A program made the position numbers and the translations under genes. Positions 37,917 through 44,761 of a stretch of DNA of 64,000 bases are shown here, piece by piece (positions within the stretch are counted from its first letter, which is position 1; each line of letters opens with the position of its first letter). The DNA is from Gammaproteobacteria bacterium. GTDB taxonomy: Bacteria; Pseudomonadota; Gammaproteobacteria; DSM-16500. The notes beneath the pieces are model-generated. The model ran no database searches, had not been told where the DNA came from, and saw only the letters and a list, made by a program, of their open reading frames with translations. The stretch lies in NCBI GenBank assembly GCA_019634835.1, contig JAHCAO010000001.1, positions 62,001-126,000 of the forward strand, in the 5' to 3' direction.

Positions 37917-37959
37917 CTCATAATCCTTTGGTCCTAGGTTCAAGTCCTAGTGGGCCCAT
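37917..37959. other. Right attachment site (attR)
   Basis: Exact 43-bp copy of the tRNA 3' half from the anticodon loop onward, with no 5' half in front of it. The integrase pseudogene of the older element begins ten bases further right. Confidence 0.92.
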
Positions 37960-37969
37960 TGAAAATCAA

Positions 37970-39102
37970 CTACTTAGATGCACTTCCAACAACACGCAAC
38001 ATCGGCTTCGTGACTTTTTCGTGAGCTACACTCTGAACTTGTCTTAACAAGGTTAGTGAAGAAGTATTGCGACCTTCACACACTTTATTTGCTGCTTCCC
38101 ATAAATTCAGCAATTCAGCTGATGAATAGTGAGCCGTAATCCTCGCTGACTTGTGGCCAAGCAAATCTTGCCTATCCTCATACGAAACACCCGCTGATCT
38201 TAACCGCCTGCCATACGTATGCTTGAGATCATGCACTCGTACCGGTAATCCGGTTAACTGCCGTGCTTTACGCCAACCGTTATTTAGCATGTGCGTAACA
38301 GGTTTGCCTTTATAGACAAACACAAACTCGGAATGTTTCCCGCGTTGTCTTTCTATTACTGCACGCGCTGTGCGGTTGAGCACCACTATCTATCTTCGCC
38401 GTTTTTGACTTTGTCGCTTGGAATGATAAAAACCGATCCCATTTCTGGCAACGGCACTTTCACTTCCCATTCCCAACGCAGCCAACAAACTTCCTGATCA
38501 CGACAGCCGGTATTAACTGCGAACAATGCCATTTCTTTCAAATGTTCTGGCAATACAGCTAATAACCAATCCTGCTCTTCCCAATTAAGGGGATAAGGTT
38601 TTCGTAAATCAGTTTCCGGCAAAAGTTTGATTTTGGGTGCAGCAGCTATCCATGTTAAACCAAACTCATCCATCCATTCGCCAGCTGCAAGATTCATGAT
38701 ATGGCGTATCACTTGAAGGCCATGATTAATGGTTCTCGTCTTTACGCCCTCTTTTCGTCTCGCCTCAATAAAGAACTGTAACGTTCCCATGTGAATGGCT
38801 TCCAACGGTAAATCTCCAATATAAGCATCGAGTACTTTTAGCCTTCCCGCATCAGATCTGATACTTTTTTTATGCTGGTTTTCCAGCAGAAACTTCATAG
38901 CAGCATCTCTGAATAATCGTTTAGGCCGTACTCCATATACCTGTGCCTGTCGCATTGTTTCTAAACGGCGGGCTAGATATTTTTCTGCTTCTTCAAGATT
39001 ACTTGTTCCAGAACTTTCGCAAAGTCGGTGGCCGTTGACCCTTTTGTCGATGTGCCAAATACCGCCGATTTTTTGAAGCCCCGGTGTTCTCTTACGTGCC
39101 AT
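37970..39102 (-). pseudogene. Frameshifted tyrosine integrase of an older element
   Basis: Two frames on the minus strand join at 38386. The first (39102 to 38386) starts MARKRTPGLQKIGGIWHID and reaches NTGCRDQEVCWLRW with the catalytic Arg, ending in VKNGEDR and a stop. The second continues VVLNRTARAVIERQRG with HDLKHTYGRRL (His-x-x-Lys/Arg region) and LLGHKSARITAHYSSAEL, where Tyr is the nucleophile. Restoring one base after the AGA codon would join them into a normal integrase of about 378 residues. The 3' end is ten bases from attR, the classical int-next-to-tRNA layout, so it belonged to an earlier insertion at the same tRNA. Confidence 0.85.
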
Positions 39103-39320
39103 CTGTCTCCTCCTTCTTGCTTGGAGACTGGACGACCATTGCAATGCTTATAATGATCAGCCCACGCATCTAAATCAAGTACGTCAAATGCAACGCCTTG
39201 CGTGCCAATGGGAATTTCTATCAGAGCTGGCCTTACAACCTTGTTGAAAAGGTTCTTATTCATGCCAAGATAGGCAGGGGCATCTTTGAGCCTGATATAG
39301 CGCCGATCAGTTTGCGTCAT
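38973..39320 (-). CDS. Excisionase-like HTH protein overlapping the integrase
   Basis: 115-residue frame. The first 60 residues, YIRLKDAPAYLGMNKNLFNKVVRPAL and GVAFDVLDLDAWADHYK, form an AlpA-like HTH with the usual winged end. The remaining 43 residues overlap the integrase start in another frame by 130 bases. I recall excisionase-like genes of other proteobacterial elements having similar tails (GTSTKGS...FAKALEQ style), so the overlap may be real coding, not chance. Upstream lies the hairpin region of the ATPase module. Confidence 0.65.
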   Translation of the reverse strand: MTQTDRRYIRLKDAPAYLGMNKNLFNKVVRPALIEIPIGTQGVAFDVLDLDAWADHYKHCNGRPVSKQEGGDRWHVREHRGFKKSAVFGTSTKGSTATDFAKVLEQVILKKQKNI

Positions 39321-39360
39321 CCGAATCTCTTCCGTTTTAGCTTATTGTGGATTCCTTGAT

Positions 39361-39508
39361 GATACTATTTGTGTACTATCAGTTAATACTAATAGTATCG
39401 CTCGCCCTGTGTTGTTGTGCCGCTAATAGCATTACTATTAGCGGCACAACAAAACATCTTTCTTGCTCTGTTGTGCCGGTAATAATATACTTATTAGCGG
39501 CACAACAG
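39361..39508. promoter_or_regulatory. Three consecutive hairpins upstream of the ATPase gene
   Basis: GATACTATT/AATAGTATC (39361-39399); a 17-bp perfect inverted repeat TGTTGTGCCGCTAATAG with loop CATTA (39413-39451); and CTGTTGTGCCGGTAATA with its near complement (39468-39508). The second and third share the core TTGTGCCGSTAATA. They could be operators for the ATPase gene or recombination ends of the module. Confidence 0.75.
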
Positions 39509-39527
39509 CACAATGAGGCTTAACTTA

Positions 39528-40991
39528 ATGAATTTAATAGGAAGACACGAAGAAAAAGCCATACTTGAAAACCTCTTCACATCAGATCGCCCAGAGTTTC
39601 TAGCGATATATGGAAGGCGGCGCATAGGTAAAACGTTTTTAATCAAACAAACCTTTTCAGATAGAGATTGCTATTTCTTTAATGTCACAGGCATCCAAAA
39701 TGGAAAAATGGATACTCAAATTGATCGATTCATTAAAGAAATCGGCAAGATCTTCTATCAAGGAGCAGAGATTAAAGAGCGAAAAAATTGGATTGATGCC
39801 TTTGACGCATTAGCAGAAGCTATTGAGAAAGTTGTTCCAAAAAACAAAAAGGTTGTACTATTTTTTGATGAATTTCCATGGATGGCAACCCATAAATCCG
39901 GATTACTATCAGCATTAGAACATCGCTGGAATCATACTTGGTCGAGCGACAATCGAATCAAATTAATTATTTGCGGTTCTTCAGCATCCTGGATTATTAA
40001 CAAAATAATTAATAATAAAGGTGGCCTATATAACAGGATCACGCGACAAATTCATTTAATGCCATTCAATCTAAGAGACACCGCTGCTCTATTAGAACAC
40101 CAAAAAATATCCCTGAATCACAAGCAAGTCACCGAGCTGTATATGACAACTGGTGGTGTGCCATATTATCTACTACCCGTTGAAAAAAATAGATCTGCTA
40201 CACAAATCGTCGATGCGCTCGCATTCCAGCAAAATTGTTTGCTCTTTAATGAATTCGATAAATTATTTTCATCATTATTTGAAAATGCTGAACATTATAT
40301 TGAGTTATTACGCATCATAGCAAAGAACCATTGCGGCGTTGGACAAGAAGAAATTATAAGGCAATCCGAACAGATATCACGTGGTGGCCGAACAGTCGAC
40401 AGATTAAAAGAATTAGAGGATACCGGATTCATAATCAGCTTTACGCCGCATTTACATAAGAAAAGAGGAAAATATTACCGACTAATCGACGAATACACTT
40501 TATTTTATCTTGACTGGATTGAACCAGTAAAAAATACCTTGCAAAAACGATCTCTTGAATCAGGATATTGGCTAGGAAAGCATAATACACCAACATGGTA
40601 TACGTGGGCAGGGTATGCGTTTGAATCGATTTGCTATAAACACATAAACCAGATCAGAAAGAAATTAGATATCAGCCCAACTGCAGTAACAAATGGCTGG
40701 CGCTATGTTCCAGTATCAAAATCAAAAGAGAAAGGTGCGCAAATTGATCTGCTCTTTGACCGAGATGATGACACCATTACCATTTGCGAAATTAAATTTA
40801 CTACCGAGCTATTTGAAATTAAGAAAGATTATGCGGAAAATCTAAAAAATAAAATCGCTGTTTTCAAAGAAAAAACACGAACAAAAAAGCAAATATTTCT
40901 TGTTATGATTTCAGCGTACGGAATCAAAGAAAACATGTACTCAGAAGAGCTTGTACAAAGTGTCGTAACATTAGAGGATTTATTCAATTAA
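39528..40991 (+). CDS. ATPase_2 (archaeal-type AAA) protein with C-terminal DUF234/nuclease-like domain
   Basis: 487 residues from ATG 39528 with GAGG nine bases upstream; the frame opens 15 bases earlier at the edge of the repeat. Walker A is YGRRRIGKTFLIKQ (about residue 30), Walker B is VVLFFDEFPWMA, followed by ICGSSASWI (sensor). The C-terminal part carries GAQIDLLFDRDDDTITICEIKFT, with D...E-x-K in the PD-(D/E)XK arrangement. Such ATPases occur in many copies in archaea and in some bacteria and are associated with mobile regions, but their function is not settled. Confidence 0.85.
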   Translation: MNLIGRHEEKAILENLFTSDRPEFLAIYGRRRIGKTFLIKQTFSDRDCYFFNVTGIQNGKMDTQIDRFIKEIGKIFYQGAEIKERKNWIDAFDALAEAIEKVVPKNKKVVLFFDEFPWMATHKSGLLSALEHRWNHTWSSDNRIKLIICGSSASWIINKIINNKGGLYNRITRQIHLMPFNLRDTAALLEHQKISLNHKQVTELYMTTGGVPYYLLPVEKNRSATQIVDALAFQQNCLLFNEFDKLFSSLFENAEHYIELLRIIAKNHCGVGQEEIIRQSEQISRGGRTVDRLKELEDTGFIISFTPHLHKKRGKYYRLIDEYTLFYLDWIEPVKNTLQKRSLESGYWLGKHNTPTWYTWAGYAFESICYKHINQIRKKLDISPTAVTNGWRYVPVSKSKEKGAQIDLLFDRDDDTITICEIKFTTELFEIKKDYAENLKNKIAVFKEKTRTKKQIFLVMISAYGIKENMYSEELVQSVVTLEDLFN

Positions 40992-41252
40992 ATGCAACCA
41001 ATTAAAATTATTCTTTTTCATATTTTGCTTTCATCGCGATGGCTTGTCCTTGTAGCGAGCAAGTTTCTTGCGTTGGCATTTCTATCTGGCTTTGCCTTAT
41101 CAATTTCAATCGAGACGCTTTCGACAGTGTCACTTCCAGTAAAGATCTTAATGGCGATATCTGGAGTCATATTCACTTCGATATTTTGGTTTTATGATTA
41201 TCTTATCCTGCACTTAAAACCAAAGATGTTGGATATCATTCTCATTAAATAA
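40992..41252 (+). CDS. Small hydrophobic protein
   Basis: 86 residues starting at the base after the ATPase stop. Two or three hydrophobic stretches (WLVLVASKFLALAFLSGFAL, ILMAISGVIFTSIFWFYDYLIL) point to an inner-membrane protein. No family recognised, and no good Shine-Dalgarno; translation might be coupled to the ATPase. It could be a spurious frame. Confidence 0.4.
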   Translation: MQPIKIILFHILLSSRWLVLVASKFLALAFLSGFALSISIETLSTVSLPVKILMAISGVIFTSIFWFYDYLILHLKPKMLDIILIK

Positions 41253-41290
41253 AAACCAAAACATAATAATAGCTAAAAAGCAGCATTTTC

Positions 41291-41818
41291 ATGCATCGGG
41301 AAATCAATATTGATTTTAATGAAATCATCGAAATCGTATACACCAGTATCAGAAGAGCGTCTATTTTTATGGGTCTCGGCATCAATGCCGCAAACAATCC
41401 CAATCATACTGATTACTCTCTAACACATGACACGAGTTTGTGTTTTGTTTCAGACGATGTGAGCCCGGAAGAAGTATCCGAATTTAAAGAAAATTTCAAA
41501 CATTGGTTAATTGGGAACAATCTGAGATCAGTCACTTAAGTAAAAAATTTGGCATCACCAGACATTACAAATCATGTCATTTATCAATAAAAAAAGCTCA
41601 TTAATGCCGCAGAAGGCTCAGGGGTATTTTTAAGATATGTGCAGCGCAAAAGGATATTCAATAAGGGGGAGTTAATCGATCTTTTATTAAAAGAGGTGTC
41701 AGAAATTTGCTTTTTTTACAAAACAGAGGCTGATGGGATACTCAATCTTGCAATCGATTTTATAAAAGCAAACTCTGATATTTTTGATAAGCCACGAATA
41801 GTTAAAATAACTGAATAA
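41291..41818 (+). pseudogene. Decayed gene with two in-frame stops
   Basis: The first 82 codons (MHREINIDFNEIIEIVYTSIRRAS...) end at TAA 41537-41539. The same frame then continues through a second TAA at 41588-41590 and on as coding-like sequence (AAEGSGVFLRYVQRKRIFN, then GELIDLLLKEVSEI) to TAA 41816-41818. Same-frame continuation across two stops suggests one ancestral gene of about 175 codons. Family unknown. Confidence 0.5.
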
Positions 41819-41952
41819 TTTTATTATTAGCGACACAACAGCACACCACAACAAGATATTAAATTCAATTCAGGTTCGATAATAGTTACAATGCTCATTA
41901 TTTGACAGTAGAACCTTCATTCAACATAATTAATTATTTTGCGGGATTTTCC

Positions 41953-42567
41953 ATGGCCAGCATTTATGATTTAAAACCAGCATTCCAGCGGCTGCTTAGA
42001 CCTCTAGCTAACAGGCTTGCTGCTCACCATGTAAGTCCGAATCAAATTACTATCTGCGCGTTAATCATTTCATTTTTGTCTGGTGCGTTGATTGCAGTCA
42101 ATCCGCAAGCACAATGGCCATTATTACTGGTACCACTGATCTTATTATTGAGAATGATTTTAAATGCGATAGACGGCATGATTGCACGTGAGCACCACCA
42201 AAAATCTTCACTAGGTACGTTTCTGAATGAAATTGGTGATGTGTTATCAGATACCTTTTTATATTTGCCTTTTGCGCTCATCCTCGGAATTTCTTCAGCA
42301 CTGATTACTGTGATTGTCATCCTTGCTATTATTTCTGAAATGTCAGGTGTCGTAGCTATCCAAATCGGTGCGAGCAGACGATATGATGGGCCTATGGGAA
42401 AGAGTGACCGGGCCTTCGCATTCGGCTTGGTTGCATTGTTGTTGGGTATCAACAGTCAATCACTGATGGCAGCGAATATCATATTTTGTATTGTGGGAAT
42501 ATTGCTAATTGTGACCATCATCAACCGAACTAATAAAGCATTGCAGGAAGTGAAGCATGTTGCCTGA
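41953..42567 (+). CDS. ynbA: CDP-alcohol phosphatidyltransferase, YnbA-like
   Basis: Membrane enzyme class that swaps CMP of CDP-diacylglycerol for an alcohol. 204 residues from ATG 41953 (MASIYDLKPAFQRLLRPLAN). The CDP-OH-P motif is NAIDGMIAREHHQKSSLGTF followed by LNEIGDVLSD. Two of the four classical Asp positions are Asn (NAIDG for DxxDG, and N before EIGD), which I recall also in E. coli YnbA, so this is a subfamily trait and not decay. The closing GPMGKSDRAFAFG also matches YnbA. The alcohol substrate is unknown. First gene of an overlapping three-gene operon. Confidence 0.85.
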   Translation: MASIYDLKPAFQRLLRPLANRLAAHHVSPNQITICALIISFLSGALIAVNPQAQWPLLLVPLILLLRMILNAIDGMIAREHHQKSSLGTFLNEIGDVLSDTFLYLPFALILGISSALITVIVILAIISEMSGVVAIQIGASRRYDGPMGKSDRAFAFGLVALLLGINSQSLMAANIIFCIVGILLIVTIINRTNKALQEVKHVA

Positions 42568-43489
42568 ATCAAATATTACTATAGCGCTCTCTGGAATTTG
42601 GGGAATTTTGTTAATCGCCAGCACAATTGTCTGGCTGATGCAAGTGCTGCAACCGAAAAAAAATCTCACAGAATTAATTCAGCGCACCAAGAGCTGGTGG
42701 ATAATGATAGGTATATTCACTTTTGCATTGCTGACCCATCGCATTGTCTCCTACATATTTTTAGGGTTTATCAGCTTTCTCGCACTAAAAGAATATTTTT
42801 CAATTATCCCGACGCGTCGCGTTGACCGCAGCGTACTTTTCTGGGCATATATCACGATACCCATACAGTTTTATCTCGCTGGTATTGCCTGGTATGGCAT
42901 GTTCATCATTTTTATCCCTGTATATATGTTTTTATTTATTCCCTTTCGTTTAGTGTTAAGTCAGCAAACAGAAGGATTTCTCAAATCCGTTGGAACGATT
43001 CAATGGGGCTTGATGATCACCGTATTTGCATTGAGTCACATGGCGTTTCTGCTAGCACTGCAGAATCAAGGTAAGTCAATAAATACTGGTGCAGGCTTGT
43101 TATTATTTTTGGTATTTTTGACCCAGTTTAATGATGTGGCACAATACACAGCAGGCAAACTGTTTGGCAAACACAAAATTATTCCTTTGGTAAGCCCCAA
43201 AAAAACCTGGGAGGGTTTCATAGGCGGGTTGATAGTCACAACATTATTTTCTGTTGCCATTTACCCTCTGCTCACGCCTTTTACCGTATGGACAGCCATG
43301 GCAGCAGGCTGCATCATCAGTATCGCTGGGTTTATCGGCGATGTGACAATCTCTGCAATTAAACGGGATTTAGTGATCAAAGACACTAGCAGTCTCATTC
43401 CCGGACATGGTGGCATACTTGATCGCGTTGACAGTCTAACATTTGCCGCACCATTATTTTTTCATCTTGTCTATTATTTATATTATTAA
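42557..43489 (+). CDS. ynbB: CDP-diglyceride synthetase-like protein, YnbB-like
   Basis: 310-residue CdsA-family phosphatidate cytidylyltransferase, eight or so membrane segments. The C-terminal CdsA signature is present: SPKKTWEGFIGG, ISIAGFIGDVTISAIKRDLVIKD (key: GD..SAIKRD..KD) and LIPGHGGILDRVDSLTFAAP. It overlaps ynbA by 11 bases, the same pairing as E. coli ynbAB. It would supply CDP-diacylglycerol or a similar liponucleotide to the neighbouring transferase. Not the housekeeping CdsA by context. Confidence 0.88.
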   Translation: MLPESNITIALSGIWGILLIASTIVWLMQVLQPKKNLTELIQRTKSWWIMIGIFTFALLTHRIVSYIFLGFISFLALKEYFSIIPTRRVDRSVLFWAYITIPIQFYLAGIAWYGMFIIFIPVYMFLFIPFRLVLSQQTEGFLKSVGTIQWGLMITVFALSHMAFLLALQNQGKSINTGAGLLLFLVFLTQFNDVAQYTAGKLFGKHKIIPLVSPKKTWEGFIGGLIVTTLFSVAIYPLLTPFTVWTAMAAGCIISIAGFIGDVTISAIKRDLVIKDTSSLIPGHGGILDRVDSLTFAAPLFFHLVYYLYY

Positions 43490-43491
43490 GA

Positions 43492-44154
43492 GTGAAGAGC
43501 ATGATCGCCAAAATACTTCGATTTACTTTCTTCGCCATTATCGTCAGATTCATTGTACTCATCGTCATTGGTTTGAATATCCGGCATAGAGATAAATTAC
43601 CCATCAAAGGACCAGCGATTATTGCTGCCAATCACAATAGCCATCTTGATACACTCGTGTTAATCAGCCTGTTTCAGCTGAAATATCTACCTCTGGTTCA
43701 CCCAGTAGCTGCAGCAGATTATTTTCTAAAAAATAAATGGATGGCATGGTTTTCACAAAATATTATTGGAATCATCCCGATTGTCAGACAGGGCGGCAAG
43801 CGTACTGAGGATCCCCTGATGCCATGTTATAAGGCACTGGATGAGGGTCAAATACTAATTATATTTCCCGAAGGCACACGCGGCGAACCGGAACAATTAT
43901 CAGAATTTAAAAGAGGGATCGCACATCTTTCTGAGCATTATCCCGATGTTCCTGTGATCCCGATGTTTATGCATGGTCTTGGTAAAGCGTTGCCTAAAGG
44001 TGATTTTTTACTAGTGCCTTTTTTCTGCGATATCTTCATCGGTGATCCGCTATTCTGGTGCGATGATAAAAATGTGTTTATGGAAAATCTAAAAAGCAGC
44101 TTCGCGCAATTAATTGCAGAGGGTAATTTTAATCAGGTCGATGTTCAAAAATAA
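43492..44154 (+). CDS. 1-acyl-glycerol-phosphate acyltransferase family (PlsC-like)
   Basis: 220 residues with an N-terminal membrane helix. The acyltransferase blocks are in order: AANHNSHLDTLVL (HX4D), FSQNIIGIIPIVRQGG, IIFPEGTRGEPEQLSEFKRGI and PVIPMFMHGL. Such enzymes turn lysophosphatidic acid or a related lysolipid into phosphatidic acid. It begins two bases after ynbB stop, so the operon encodes acyl transfer, CDP activation and head-group attachment: a self-contained phospholipid branch. Confidence 0.87.
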   Translation: MKSMIAKILRFTFFAIIVRFIVLIVIGLNIRHRDKLPIKGPAIIAANHNSHLDTLVLISLFQLKYLPLVHPVAAADYFLKNKWMAWFSQNIIGIIPIVRQGGKRTEDPLMPCYKALDEGQILIIFPEGTRGEPEQLSEFKRGIAHLSEHYPDVPVIPMFMHGLGKALPKGDFLLVPFFCDIFIGDPLFWCDDKNVFMENLKSSFAQLIAEGNFNQVDVQK

Positions 44155-44195
44155 CTGTAAACAATTGTACTGAAATAGATAGCATAGATAATCCC

Positions 44196-44693
44196 TCACG
44201 CATAAATATGAAAATAAATTATGCTATCTTGCTTGTAGTGTCGACTTAGCAATTTGACGACCTCCCCTCCCGCGAGAGTAATCAATACAAACCGCAACAA
44301 GCGTGCAAAAAAACTTGCAACAATAAATAAAGTGAAATTAATTTGCATTGCCCCAAATTCTACCGCATAGATTTTATAAGGAATGCCTTGCAAAGGTGCT
44401 AGCACGAGTGCATGCAAAGGCTGGTGATTGATATTTTGCAGCGCTTCATTGATGAGTTTGGGAAATATCGCTGGAATGAGTGTCAGAAAATATACAGCCT
44501 GCTGCGGATATACCTCAGCGCTACAATACATGACAGCACCACCGGCGCAGGCGCTAATGGCTGAAAAAATACATGCAAGGAGTGCTTTACGCAAATCAAA
44601 TAGTGCAATCCGCGTTAAATAAATGTCAGGAATGAAAAAGAAAAAAGTTGCCTCGGCAAAGCTCCAGAGAGAAGCGATAAAATACTCAGTCAT
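44196..44693 (-). CDS. Integral membrane protein, YqaA/SNARE-associated-like
   Basis: 165 residues with about four hydrophobic segments. ASLWSFAEATFFFFIPDIYLT near the start, APLQGIPYKIYAVEFGA in the middle and FFARLLRFVLITLAGG near the end recall the small YqaA branch of the DedA/VTT superfamily, members of which move lipids between membrane leaflets. That would suit a place next to the ynbAB-plsC operon, although it is convergent with it. Family call is moderate. Confidence 0.6.
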   Translation of the reverse strand: MTEYFIASLWSFAEATFFFFIPDIYLTRIALFDLRKALLACIFSAISACAGGAVMYCSAEVYPQQAVYFLTLIPAIFPKLINEALQNINHQPLHALVLAPLQGIPYKIYAVEFGAMQINFTLFIVASFFARLLRFVLITLAGGEVVKLLSRHYKQDSIIYFHIYA

Positions 44694-44761
44694 AATTGGT
44701 CCGTGTATACATTAAAGCATATCACTTGATCTGATTTTGAATAATCGTCTTGACAGTGATT

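Larger units (their letters stand above)
28740..37959. mobile_element. 9.2 kb tRNA-integrated element, phage-satellite-like
   Basis: Bounded by 43-bp perfect direct repeats (28740-28782 and 37917-37959), the left one being the tRNA 3' half. The unit length from repeat to repeat is 9177 bases. It holds eleven genes: three cargo genes next to the tRNA (unknown, small membrane protein, DUF2971), a tyrosine integrase, an unknown 410-residue protein, an AlpA-like protein, a small protein, a DnaT/O-like protein, a DnaB helicase, a terminase-small-like HTH protein, an XRE regulator and a small protein. No capsid, tail, large terminase or conjugation gene is present. That set fits a phage satellite or an autonomous replicating integrative element. 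Confidence 0.88.
39491..41845. mobile_element. Candidate 2.3 kb ATPase module bracketed by direct repeats
   Basis: TTATTAGCGGCACAACAGCA at 39491 recurs at 41824 with one mismatch (TTATTAGCGACACAACAGCA) in direct orientation. Between them lie the ATPase gene, a small membrane protein and a decayed gene. No transposase or recombinase is inside. The left copy is an arm of the third hairpin upstream of the ATPase. A mobile unit is inferred from this arrangement only. Confidence 0.5.

Noticed and set aside
39361-39512. Closely spaced repeats looked at as a possible short CRISPR array
   Set aside because: There are only two related hairpins with arms in inverted orientation and no regular spacers or cas genes; they are better read as operator or element ends.
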